Shown here: piece after piece, positions 1-8,478 of the stretch
Position numbering within the stretch: position 1 is the stretch's first letter
Layout of the letters: each line of letters starts with the position of its first letter
NCBI GenBank assembly: GCA_036498265.1
Contig: DASYFT010000002.1
Span: forward strand, 65,521 to 129,520
Reading direction: 5' to 3'
DNA length: 64,000 nt
Source: Palsa-744 sp036498265
GTDB lineage: Bacteria > Actinomycetota > Thermoleophilia > Solirubrobacterales > Solirubrobacteraceae
Notes under the pieces: generated by a model
Told to the model about the DNA's origin: nothing
Seen by the model: only the letters and a program-made list of their open reading frames with translations
Database searches by the model: none
Made by a program: the position numbers and the translations under genes

Positions 1-2310
1 GTGGCGGAAGCCGCCGGGACGAACTTCACGCCGGGGACGTTCCTGGACACGAACCGCAAACGGCTGACCACGGGGGGTGCGCCCGCCTTCATCGCCTCGT
101 TGTCGCCACCCCGGTTCAGGGCGTCGAAGGCGATCCAGGGCGGATTTCCGGTCAACGCCGACCAGGTCGCGATCGACGAAGCGACCGCGAAGCGCTCGCA
201 CCTGAAGGTGGGCCGGCAGATGATCGTGGCCGGCTCGGCTCCCGCCAGGCGCTACACGATCGTCGGCATCACCCGCTTCGGCGGGGGTGAATCGTTTGGC
301 GGGGCAGGGATCGCCATCCTGATCCCCGCCGAGGCCCAGCGCGTGATCGGGACGCCCGGGCGCTTCGACGAAATCGACGTGGCGGCGGCCCCCGGCGTGA
401 GCCCGGCGACCTTGCGCCAGCGCCTTCGAGCGACGCTGCCCGCGACGGTCGCCGTGCGTACCGGCGCGCAGCAGGCGGCCAAGGACACCTCCGACCTGGA
501 ACACAACCTCGGCTTCCTGCGGACCTTCCTGCTCGTCTTCGCCTACGTGGCGCTCGTGGTGGGCGCGTTCATCATCTTCAACACGTTCTCTATCACGGTC
601 GCCCAGCGCACGCGCGAGTTCGGCCTGCTGCGCACGATGGGCGCCTCGCGCGGCCAGCTGCTGCGATCTGTCGCCTACGAAGGCCTGGTGCTGGGGGTCG
701 GAGGCGCCGTCCTCGGCCTGCTCGGGGGGATCGCGCTGGCGCCGGCCCTGAACGCGCTGTTCAAGGCCTTCGGCGCCGACCTGCCGCACAACGGCACCGT
801 GATCGAGACGCGCACCGTGGTGGTCTCGCTGGCGGTGGGAATCGTCGTGACCGTGCTCGCGGGCCTGCAGCCGGCGCTGCGGGCCACCCGAGTACCGCCG
901 CTCGCGGCGATGCGCGAGGGCGTGGGGATCCCGCCCGCGGTGCTGAGCCGCAGGGCGATCCTCATACGCTTCGCCGCCGGGCTCGCGGTGCTGGTCGTGC
1001 TGCGGCTCGCGTTCGGCGGCGGAGGGGCGGTGACGGTGCTCCTGATCGCGTTCGCGATCAGGGTGGTGTTCGTGCTCCGCCGTCTGCGGCGCGGCGCACG
1101 GCCCCGCCGCTACCGCGTCATCCCCGCGCTCGCCCGAGCCATCGGAGTGCTCGTGAGCTGGCGAGGGATCACCGGGCGGCTTGCCACCGAGAACTCGATG
1201 CGCCAGCCCGGGCGGACGATGATCACGGCCGCCGCCCTGACCGTGGGCATAGCGCTGGTCGCGTTCGTCGCCGTGCTCGCGGACGGCACCAAGGCGACGA
1301 TCAACGCCGCCGTGACGCGGTCGTTCGCCGGGAACCTGATCGTGGAGAACTCGCAACTGGGTGGCGAACAGGGCATTCCGGCGCTGGTCGTGCCGGCCGT
1401 CCAGCGCGTCCCCGGGGTCGCCAAGGTGACGGCAGTCGCCTTCACCCAGGCGCGCCAGGGGCGCAGCACCAACAACGACAGCGTCTCGGCGGTCGACCCC
1501 GCGAGCTTCGGGCAGGTGTACCGGATCGAATGGAAGCAGGGATCCAACGCCACGCTCGCGCAGCTGGGTGAGACCGGGGCGCTCGTCTCGAAGGGCTTTG
1601 CGGAATCGCATCACCTGAACGTCGGCTCCAGCGTGTCGCTGCTCACGCCCACCGCCAGGCGCGTTCCGCTTCGGATCGTCGGCATCACCAACGACAACTC
1701 CAGGCTGCTCGGCGACTTCACGATCAGCCTCCAGCTCGCGCGGAGCGCGTTCGGGCAGCGCGAAGACGCGCTCGACTTCGTCACCTACGCGCCCGGCGCC
1801 GGCAACGCGACGGTCCAGCCGGCGGTCGACAGGCTGCTGGCAGCGTCGTTCCCGCAGGCTCGCTCGCGTACCGCCGCTCAGTTCAAGCAGGATCAGTCCA
1901 ACGCCATCAACACACTCCTGGCCCTGATCTACGTGCTGCTCGCGCTGTCGGTGATCGTGTCGCTGTTCGGCATCGTCAACACGCTGATCCTCTCGATCTA
2001 CGAGCGCACACGCGAGATCGGCATGCTGCGCGCGATCGGCACCTCCCGCCGGCAGGTGCGCCAGATGATCCGCTACGAGTCCGTGATCACTGCGCTGATC
2101 GGCGGGGTCTTCGGCCTGGTCATCGGCGTGGCCGGCGCCTTCCTGGTGACCACCCTGGCGTTGTCGGGGTCGGGCTACGTGCAATCGGTGCCGGTCGCCA
2201 CGCTTCTCGTCCTGCTCGTCGTCGCGGCGATCGCCGGGCTGCTGGCCGCGCAGCTTCCGGCGCGCCGCGCCGCGCGCCTGGACATGCTGACGGCACTCGC
2301 CGGGGAGTAG
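1..2310 (+). CDS. FtsX/MacB-type ABC transporter permease, 5' end outside window
   Basis: Membrane permease of an ABC exporter that would work with a separate ATPase in the cytoplasmic membrane. The frame is open from the first base and enters inside the first extracytoplasmic domain, so the GTG at base 1 is not a credible start and the 5' end is missing. Two FtsX domains are visible, at about residues 170-310 and 635-765 of the visible part. Each carries the family signature after its first helix (RTREFGLLRTMGAS and RTREIGMLRAIGTS). A second extracytoplasmic domain lies at about 440-630. Full-length members with two FtsX domains run to about 800-850 residues. The substrate cannot be deduced. 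Confidence 0.9.
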   Translation: MAEAAGTNFTPGTFLDTNRKRLTTGGAPAFIASLSPPRFRASKAIQGGFPVNADQVAIDEATAKRSHLKVGRQMIVAGSAPARRYTIVGITRFGGGESFGGAGIAILIPAEAQRVIGTPGRFDEIDVAAAPGVSPATLRQRLRATLPATVAVRTGAQQAAKDTSDLEHNLGFLRTFLLVFAYVALVVGAFIIFNTFSITVAQRTREFGLLRTMGASRGQLLRSVAYEGLVLGVGGAVLGLLGGIALAPALNALFKAFGADLPHNGTVIETRTVVVSLAVGIVVTVLAGLQPALRATRVPPLAAMREGVGIPPAVLSRRAILIRFAAGLAVLVVLRLAFGGGGAVTVLLIAFAIRVVFVLRRLRRGARPRRYRVIPALARAIGVLVSWRGITGRLATENSMRQPGRTMITAAALTVGIALVAFVAVLADGTKATINAAVTRSFAGNLIVENSQLGGEQGIPALVVPAVQRVPGVAKVTAVAFTQARQGRSTNNDSVSAVDPASFGQVYRIEWKQGSNATLAQLGETGALVSKGFAESHHLNVGSSVSLLTPTARRVPLRIVGITNDNSRLLGDFTISLQLARSAFGQREDALDFVTYAPGAGNATVQPAVDRLLAASFPQARSRTAAQFKQDQSNAINTLLALIYVLLALSVIVSLFGIVNTLILSIYERTREIGMLRAIGTSRRQVRQMIRYESVITALIGGVFGLVIGVAGAFLVTTLALSGSGYVQSVPVATLLVLLVVAAIAGLLAAQLPARRAARLDMLTALAGE

Positions 2311-2352
2311 CGGCGCCGCCATGCGGGGGAATGGCGCGGCCGCCCTCCCGCA

Positions 2353-2367
2353 GCCGCCGGGGGCGGC
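2353..2367 (+). terminator. GC hairpin after the ABC permease, possible terminator
   Basis: A perfect 6-bp inverted repeat (GCCGCC, 3-nt loop, GGCGGC) lies in the 109-bp gap between the permease stop and the pepF start. There is no T-run after it, so it would be a non-canonical terminator. In DNA this GC-rich, such hairpins also arise by chance. Confidence 0.25.
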
Positions 2368-2406
2368 GGTGCGCCCGCGGACCGCCCCGCGCCGGGCGGC
2401 GGCAGC

Positions 2407-2412
2407 TAAGCT
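2407..2412 (+). promoter_or_regulatory. Leaderless -10 element of pepF
   Basis: TAAGCT fits TANNNT and is followed by 7 nt and then the ATG at 2420, so the transcript should begin at or next to the start codon. The same arrangement recurs at many genes in this window. It favours 2420 over the in-frame ATG at 2321, which would make transcription start inside the gene. Confidence 0.55.
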
Positions 2413-2419
2413 GGCCCGA

Positions 2420-4288
2420 ATGGCGAGCGCAGCCACCACCGAGCCCAGCGATCCGGAGCTGGAGGCGACCGCCTGGGACCTCGAGCCGCTGGTCGAGGGC
2501 GAGGGCCCCGCGGGCGTCGATCGCAGGATGGGCGAGGCGCTCGAGCGTGCCGGTGCCTTCGCGGAGCGCTACGCAGGCAGGCTCCCCGAGCTCGACAGCG
2601 AAGGCCTCGCGGAGGCCATGCGCGAGCTCGGCTCGATGATGGAGCTGGTCGGCCGCGCCGGCTACTACGCCGCGCTTCGCTTCTCGACCGACACCGCCGA
2701 CCCCGCCAACGGAGCGTTGCTGCAGCGCGTCCAGGAGCAGGAGACGGCGGTCCAGACGAAGCTGCTGTTCTTCGATCTCGAGTGGGCGGCCATGCCCGAC
2801 GAGCGCGCCGAGGAGCTGCTCGCGGGCGGGGGCCTCGATTTCTGCAGGCACCACCTGCGCAACGTGAGGCGCTACCGCGATCACCTCCTCTCCGAACCCG
2901 AGGAGAAGATCGTCGCCGAGAAGAACCTCACCGGAGCGAGCGCCTGGACGCGCCTGTTCGAGGAGCTCACCTCGGCGATCGAGGTGGAGCTGCCGCCCGC
3001 TCCGGGCGCGGACGGCGGGAGCGCCGGCCCAGCGGCGCAGGCCGCAGACGGCGGAGAACGGGTGGCGCTCGATGTCGCGCTGAGCCGCCTCTCGCTTCCG
3101 GACCGCGAGGTCCGGCGCACGAGCGCCGAGGCCGTCACCGCCGCCCTCGCCCCGGGGCTGCGCACGCGGGCCTTCCTGTTCAACACGCTGCTCGCCGACA
3201 AGGCGACTGACGACCGCCTGCGCCGCTATCCCAGCTGGCTCGCCGCACGGAACCTCGCCAACGAGGCGAGCGACGAGTCGGTGCAGGCGCTGATCTCAGC
3301 GGTCCGGGCGCGGAACGAGATCCCGCGGCGCTGGTACCGGCTGAAGGCTCGCCTCCTCGGGCTCGACCGGCTGGCCGACTACGACCGCATGGCCGCCGTC
3401 ACCGAGGACGAGGTGACGTTCCCGTTCGCGCGCGCCCGCGAGATCGTGCTGGGCTGCTACTCGTCCTTCTCGCCCGAGCTCGGCACGCTGGCCAGGCGCT
3501 TCTTCGAGGAGCGCCACATCGATGCCCCTGTCCGTCCGGCCAAGCGCGGCGGCGCGTTCGCCGCCGCGGCCGTGCCGTCGGTCTTCCCGTACGTGCTGCT
3601 CAACTACACCTCGCGCCGGCGCGACGTGCTCACGCTCGCGCATGAGCTCGGTCACGGTGTCCACTTCGCGCTAGCGGCGGGCCAGGGCATCTTCCACCAG
3701 CACACCCCGCTGACGCTGGCCGAGACCGCGTCCGTGTTCGGCGAGACGGTGGTCTTCGGCCGGCTGCTGGAGGAGGACTCCGCTCCGGCCTCGCGTCTGG
3801 CGCTGCTCGCGGAGAACCTCGAGGACACGATCGCGACCGTCTTCCGGCAGGTCGCCATGAACCGCTTCGAGGACCTCGTGCACACCGAGCGGCGCGAGCA
3901 GGGCGAGCTGTCGGTGGAGCGCTTCGGGGAGCTGTGGGCCGAGAGCCAGGCGGAGATGCTGGGCGACTCGGTCGAGATAACCGAGGGCTACCGCTCGTGG
4001 TGGTCCTACATACCGCACTTCATCGGCAGCCCGGGCTACGTCTATGCCTACGCCTACGGGCAGCTGCTCGCGCTCTCGGTCTACGAGCGCTACGAGCAGG
4101 AGGGAGCCGAGCTGGTGCCGCGCTACCTCGAGCTGCTCGCCGCCGGAGGCTCGCGAAGCCCCGAGGAGCTCGGCCAGATCGTCGGCATCGACCTCGCCGA
4201 CCCGGGCTTCTGGGACGCCGGCCTGGATCTCGTCGAGCGGCAGCTCGCCGAGGCAGAGGCCGCGGCGCACGCCTCCGGCCGGCTGTAG
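2420..4288 (+). CDS. pepF: Oligoendopeptidase F-type M3 zinc metallopeptidase
   Basis: Cytoplasmic zinc peptidase of family M3 that cleaves short peptides. The 622-residue product has the HELGH zinc site at about 408-412 and the downstream glutamate segment LAETASVFGE that supplies the third ligand. The C-terminal stretch around YVYAYAYGQLLA is typical of the PepF group. The ATG at 2420 is preferred because a -10 hexamer lies 7 nt before it and the residues upstream are Ala/Arg/Pro-rich without family character. The gene stands alone, convergent with the nuo-linked phosphatase. Family is secure; peptide specificity is unknown. Confidence 0.9.
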   Translation: MASAATTEPSDPELEATAWDLEPLVEGEGPAGVDRRMGEALERAGAFAERYAGRLPELDSEGLAEAMRELGSMMELVGRAGYYAALRFSTDTADPANGALLQRVQEQETAVQTKLLFFDLEWAAMPDERAEELLAGGGLDFCRHHLRNVRRYRDHLLSEPEEKIVAEKNLTGASAWTRLFEELTSAIEVELPPAPGADGGSAGPAAQAADGGERVALDVALSRLSLPDREVRRTSAEAVTAALAPGLRTRAFLFNTLLADKATDDRLRRYPSWLAARNLANEASDESVQALISAVRARNEIPRRWYRLKARLLGLDRLADYDRMAAVTEDEVTFPFARAREIVLGCYSSFSPELGTLARRFFEERHIDAPVRPAKRGGAFAAAAVPSVFPYVLLNYTSRRRDVLTLAHELGHGVHFALAAGQGIFHQHTPLTLAETASVFGETVVFGRLLEEDSAPASRLALLAENLEDTIATVFRQVAMNRFEDLVHTERREQGELSVERFGELWAESQAEMLGDSVEITEGYRSWWSYIPHFIGSPGYVYAYAYGQLLALSVYERYEQEGAELVPRYLELLAAGGSRSPEELGQIVGIDLADPGFWDAGLDLVERQLAEAEAAAHASGRL

Positions 4289-4356
4289 CGCTGCTTCGCG
4301 GCGTGCGGTGCGCGGCCACCCCGCGGCGTCGAGCCGTGCAGTCACGTCCCCCGCAG

Positions 4357-5148
4357 CTATGCGGGCAGGATCCGCGCGAGCAGGGCCGGCACGTCCACGA
4401 TTGAGTCGACGATCGCGGTCGGGGTGACCCTTGCCATGACCGGGTCCTCGCGGTACTTGCCCGTGCGCACCAGCACGCCCGCTAGGCCGGCCGCCATCGC
4501 GCCGCCGACGTCGGCCTCGGCGTCATCCCCGATCATGACCGCGCGCTCCACTCCGATCTCCGCGACGGCGGACAGGAAGAAGGCAGCCGCCGGCTTGCCG
4601 ACGACCACCGCCTCGCGCCCCGTGGCGTACTCGAGCGCGGCGGCGTAGGCGCCGACGTCGAGCACGAGCCCGTCGGCGCGTCTCCAGTAGCGGTTGTGCT
4701 GGAGCGCCACAAGCTCCGCGCCGTCCATCAGCAGTCCGAAAGCGCCGTTGAGGACCTGCGCGGTGAAGCCGTCGCCGAGATCGCCGAGGACGACCGCATC
4801 CGCGTGCTGCGGCCGCTCCAGCAGCTCCAGCTCGCCGAGATCCTCGAGCAGCCGGTCGCTGACGAGCGCCGCGATCGATCGGTATCCCTGCTCGCGGCAG
4901 TGGTGGACGGCCATCGCGGCCGGCGTGAGCACCTCCTCCGGCACCACCTCGAAGCCGAGCTCGACGAGGTGCTCGAAGACTTCCCGCCGCGAGCGCGAGG
5001 TCGTGTTGGTGAGGAGCCGGAGGCCGGCGCCGATCCGCCGCAGCTCGGCCAGCGCCTCGCGCGCGCCGTCGATCGGCTCATCGCCGACGTAGAGCACCCC
5101 GTCGATGTCGAGCAGCACGCCGAACGGGTCTCGCTCGCCGGGGCTCAC
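4357..5148 (-). CDS. HAD-IIA family phosphatase (LHPP/NagD-like)
   Basis: Predicted cytoplasmic phosphatase of the HAD superfamily with a IIA cap. Seen: the nucleophile motif LDIDGVLYVGD near the N-terminus, the threonine motif LLTNTT, the lysine motif VVGKPAAAFF and the acidic motif MIGDDAEADVGGA. The length (263 aa) fits the group that includes LHPP and NagD. The GTG start lies 6 bp beyond the nuoN stop on the same strand, so the gene is probably the last cistron of the nuo transcript. A functional link to complex I is not established. Substrate unknown. Confidence 0.85.
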   Translation of the reverse strand: MSPGERDPFGVLLDIDGVLYVGDEPIDGAREALAELRRIGAGLRLLTNTTSRSRREVFEHLVELGFEVVPEEVLTPAAMAVHHCREQGYRSIAALVSDRLLEDLGELELLERPQHADAVVLGDLGDGFTAQVLNGAFGLLMDGAELVALQHNRYWRRADGLVLDVGAYAAALEYATGREAVVVGKPAAAFFLSAVAEIGVERAVMIGDDAEADVGGAMAAGLAGVLVRTGKYREDPVMARVTPTAIVDSIVDVPALLARILPA

Positions 5149-5154
5149 GGAGGC

Positions 5155-6774
5155 TCAGAGCAGGCCGAGCGCGCTGCCGGCGCCGTGGACGAGGTTGAAG
5201 AGGGGCTGGGGAACGATGCCGAAGAAGATCGTCGCGGCTCCTGCGAGCACCGCCACGAGCACCACCTCCGGCTGGCGCCAGTGGGATGGGGCGTCCTCGC
5301 GCAGCGGCACGGCGTCCGGTGCCTCACCGGCGTCGAGCTCCGGTGAGCCACCCGCGAGCGCCGGCAGGCCGCCTGCGGGAGCTGGAGCGTCGGACCTCGC
5401 CGTACTCCCCTCCTCGCCGGCCGGCGCCTCGCGCATCCACATCGCCGCGATCACCGGCAGGTAGTAGCCGAGCGAGATCATCGACCCGATCACGATGATC
5501 ACCCCGAGCCAGGTGTAGCCACCGGAGACGGTCGCATCGATCAGGTAGAACTTGCCGATGAAGCCGGCGGTCGCAGGGATCCCGGCGAGGGCCAGCATCG
5601 AGATCGTCATCGGCCACGCCAGCAGCGGCCGCGAGCGCCCGAGCCCGTCGAGCGTCCTGATCGAGTCGCCCATTCCGGTCTCCCGCTCCCGTGCCACGAC
5701 GACGGCGAACGCCGCCATGTTCATCGGGAGGTAGACCGCCAGGTAGAAGACCATCGCCTGGGCGCCCAGCCGGCTCGCCACCACTATCCCGGCGAGCATG
5801 TAGCCGGCCTGCGCCACCGAGGAGTAGGCCAGCATCCGCTTCAGGGAGGACTGGCCGAGCGCGCCGGCGTTGCCGACGATGATCGTGATCGTGGCGAGCG
5901 CCGCGACGGCTGGGGCCCAGCTCGGCCGCGCGGCGATCAGCGCGACGTCGAACAGCCGCAGGAAGGCTCCCAGGGCGGCGACCTTGGTGGCGACCGCCAT
6001 GAACCCGGTGACGGGCGTGGGTGCTCCCTCGTAGACGTCGGGGGTCCACTGGTGGAAGGGCGCGACCGACGCCTTGAACGAGAGGCCCGCGAGGCAAAGC
6101 GCGATCCCGGTCAGCGTCAGCGGGTCGCCGGCGAGGCCGTGACGCGACAGCCCCGACGCGATCGCCGTGTAGTCCGTGGTCCCCGTCGCGCCGTAGATCA
6201 TCGCCAGGCCGTAGAGGAGCGTCGCCGAGCCGACGGACCCGATGATCAGGTACTTCAGGCCCGACTCGAGCGAGTGCTCCCGTTTCAGTTCCGTGGCGCA
6301 CAGGACGTAGAGAGGGATCGACAGCAGCTCCAGGCCGGTGAACAGCGCCACCGTGTTCTGAGCGCTCACCAGCAGCGACATCCCGGCCAGTGAGCTCAGC
6401 ATCATCGCGTGGAACTCGCCATGGCCTGCTTCCCGTGCCGCTGGCGAGCGCCAGGCCAGGAGGATCGCGCACGCACCGGCGCCGACCAGGATCACGGTGA
6501 GGACGAGCGCCAGGTCGTCGATCCGCAGCGCACCGGAGACGATCGACTTGTGCGAGTTCCACTGCCAGATGGTGAGCCCGAGCGCCGCGCCGAGTGTCGC
6601 CAGGCTGAGCGCCGGCACCGCCTGGACCCGCACCCAGGGCGAGCGGAGCAGGCCGGCGAGCAGCACGAGCACCGCGCCGCCGAGCAGCGCGATCAGCGGC
6701 GAGAGCCCGGCGAAGTCGACGTGCGGGCCCTTCAGATGGGCGACAGCCAGAACAGGAGCCGCGAAGGCGCTCAT
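5155..6774 (-). CDS. nuoN: NADH-quinone oxidoreductase subunit N
   Basis: Antiporter-like membrane subunit of respiratory complex I that takes part in proton translocation. The 539-residue polytopic protein shows the Proton_antipo_M core, including the FHQWTPDVYEGAPTPV segment and multiple helices. A low-complexity Ala/Pro/Gly loop (about residues 455-510) interrupts the region before the last helix and is absent from textbook homologues. The start at 6774 forms an ATGA overlap with the nuoM stop. A longer frame to 6831 exists but its extra residues lack family character and lie inside nuoM. Confidence 0.95.
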   Translation of the reverse strand: MSAFAAPVLAVAHLKGPHVDFAGLSPLIALLGGAVLVLLAGLLRSPWVRVQAVPALSLATLGAALGLTIWQWNSHKSIVSGALRIDDLALVLTVILVGAGACAILLAWRSPAAREAGHGEFHAMMLSSLAGMSLLVSAQNTVALFTGLELLSIPLYVLCATELKREHSLESGLKYLIIGSVGSATLLYGLAMIYGATGTTDYTAIASGLSRHGLAGDPLTLTGIALCLAGLSFKASVAPFHQWTPDVYEGAPTPVTGFMAVATKVAALGAFLRLFDVALIAARPSWAPAVAALATITIIVGNAGALGQSSLKRMLAYSSVAQAGYMLAGIVVASRLGAQAMVFYLAVYLPMNMAAFAVVVARERETGMGDSIRTLDGLGRSRPLLAWPMTISMLALAGIPATAGFIGKFYLIDATVSGGYTWLGVIIVIGSMISLGYYLPVIAAMWMREAPAGEEGSTARSDAPAPAGGLPALAGGSPELDAGEAPDAVPLREDAPSHWRQPEVVLVAVLAGAATIFFGIVPQPLFNLVHGAGSALGLL

Positions 6775-8468
6775 CGCAGCGGCACCTTGAACTCGACCGA
6801 GCACGACAGCTTCGGGCCCGAGCGATGGCAACCGGGGGGTGGCGCTGGGGCCGCCCTGGAGATCAGCCTGGCGGAGGCCGGCGAGAGGCTCGTCGGACGG
6901 CTCGAGGCCGCCACGGCAGACGATCCGGGAGCCGACGAGTGACTCGCAGACGCCACGGCAGCCGTCGCTGATCGTTCGCTGCGGTGCAGCGGCAGCTGCG
7001 GGTAGATCGCCAGGAACAGGATCACCCCAACGAGCGGCACCAGCACGGCCCCGTCACGCAGGGTCATCTCGCGGGACTGCACCTGCCGGCCGGGGCGGTT
7101 GTGCATCGCGCGGATGAACAGCCGCAGCGCGTACACGCTCGCCATGACGACGCCGGTGAAGGCGACGATCGCGATTGCGAGCTTCGCCTTGAAGACGCCG
7201 AGCAGGATCAGGAACTCGCCCACGAAGTTCGACGACCCCGGCATCGCCAGCGTGGCCAGCGCGACGATCAGGAAGAGCGCCGCGAGCACCGGCGCGCGGA
7301 ATGCCATCCCACCCATGTCGCGCAGGTCCTCCGAGCCCCCGGCGCGACGGGCCAGCACGGCGACGATGAACAGGATCGCTGCCACGACCAGGCCGTGGTT
7401 GACCATCTGCAGCAGCGCACCCTGGGCTCCCTGCGGGTTCAGCGCGAAGATCCCGAGCGTGATGAAGCCCAGCTGGGCCATCGAGGAGTAACCGACGATC
7501 AGGCGGGTGTCGGTGTGGGTGAACGCGAGCAGGGATCCGTACAGGATCGACGCCAGCCCGATCACCAGCATCAGCGTCTGGAAGTGCACAGCCGCCTGCG
7601 GATACAGGGGCAGGGCGATGCGAAGGAAGCCATAGGCCCCGACCTTGGCGAGCACGCCCGAGAAGACCGTCAGGACCTCGATCGGCATCGCGCGGTAACC
7701 GTCGGGCATCCAGCCATGAAGCGGGAACGCCGGCATCTTCACCAGGAAGGCGGCGGCGAAGAGCAGGAAGATCCACTCTTGGGAGCCCCTGCTCAGCGGC
7801 ATGGACTGGAGCGTCGAGAGGACGAACGTGATGTGCCCCCCGCCGCGCTGGGAGGCGAGCACGCCGGTGGCGATCGCGGCCGCGAGCATCAGGAGCGAGC
7901 CAACGAGCGTGTAGATGACGAGCTTGATCGTCGCCCTCACCCGGCCCGGCTCGCGTCCCCAGCCACCGACGAGGAAGTAGAACGGGATCAGCATCAGGTC
8001 GAAGAACGCCACGAACAGGGCGAGGTCCTGAGCGAGGAAGGCGCCCAGTACGGCCGACTCGGCGAGCATGAGGTGGAAGTAGAAGAGGCTCGGGCGCTCC
8101 AACCGCGGCGCCGACCGCAGGTTGACGGCGAGCACCGCGGCCGCGAACAGCAGCGCCGTGAGGGCCACCAGGAAGACGTTCAGCCCGTCGATCCCGAGCT
8201 TGTAGTGGATCCCCAGTTCCGAGATCCACACCACGTCGGTGACGTAGCGCAGCCCTCCGCCCGACGGCGAGTAGTCCGCGACGTAGGCGATCGCCAGTCC
8301 CAGAGCGCCCAGCGACCCGATCAGCGCCGCCAGCCCCGGAGCTGTCCACCTGGGGCCGTCGGTCGACGAGGCCGACACGCGACCGCCGCGGGAGGCGACG
8401 GCCTGGACGAGCGCGCCGAGCAGGCCGCAGGCCGCCGGCAACCAGATGAGGATCGAGAGCGGCGGCAT
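6771..8468 (-). CDS. nuoM: NADH-quinone oxidoreductase subunit M
   Basis: Second antiporter-like subunit of the complex I membrane arm. Conserved core: KMPAFPLHGWMPDGYRAMP, with the buried lysine and proline-kinked helix, and about 13-14 hydrophobic segments. The 565-residue product has a roughly 75-residue Ser/Ala/Pro-rich C-terminal tail after the last helix (ending around AIYPQLPLHRSE), longer than in typical NuoM, which may be lineage-specific. It overlaps nuoN by 4 bp and starts 10 bp after the nuoL stop. Confidence 0.95.
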   Translation of the reverse strand: MPPLSILIWLPAACGLLGALVQAVASRGGRVSASSTDGPRWTAPGLAALIGSLGALGLAIAYVADYSPSGGGLRYVTDVVWISELGIHYKLGIDGLNVFLVALTALLFAAAVLAVNLRSAPRLERPSLFYFHLMLAESAVLGAFLAQDLALFVAFFDLMLIPFYFLVGGWGREPGRVRATIKLVIYTLVGSLLMLAAAIATGVLASQRGGGHITFVLSTLQSMPLSRGSQEWIFLLFAAAFLVKMPAFPLHGWMPDGYRAMPIEVLTVFSGVLAKVGAYGFLRIALPLYPQAAVHFQTLMLVIGLASILYGSLLAFTHTDTRLIVGYSSMAQLGFITLGIFALNPQGAQGALLQMVNHGLVVAAILFIVAVLARRAGGSEDLRDMGGMAFRAPVLAALFLIVALATLAMPGSSNFVGEFLILLGVFKAKLAIAIVAFTGVVMASVYALRLFIRAMHNRPGRQVQSREMTLRDGAVLVPLVGVILFLAIYPQLPLHRSERSATAAVASASHSSAPGSSAVAASSRPTSLSPASARLISRAAPAPPPGCHRSGPKLSCSVEFKVPLR

Positions 8469-8478
8469 CCTCAGGCGC

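Noticed and set aside
2321..2419. N-terminal extension of PepF from the ATG at 2321
   Set aside because: The 33 extra residues are Ala/Arg/Pro-rich without family character, and a leaderless -10 lies inside this stretch just before the ATG at 2420.
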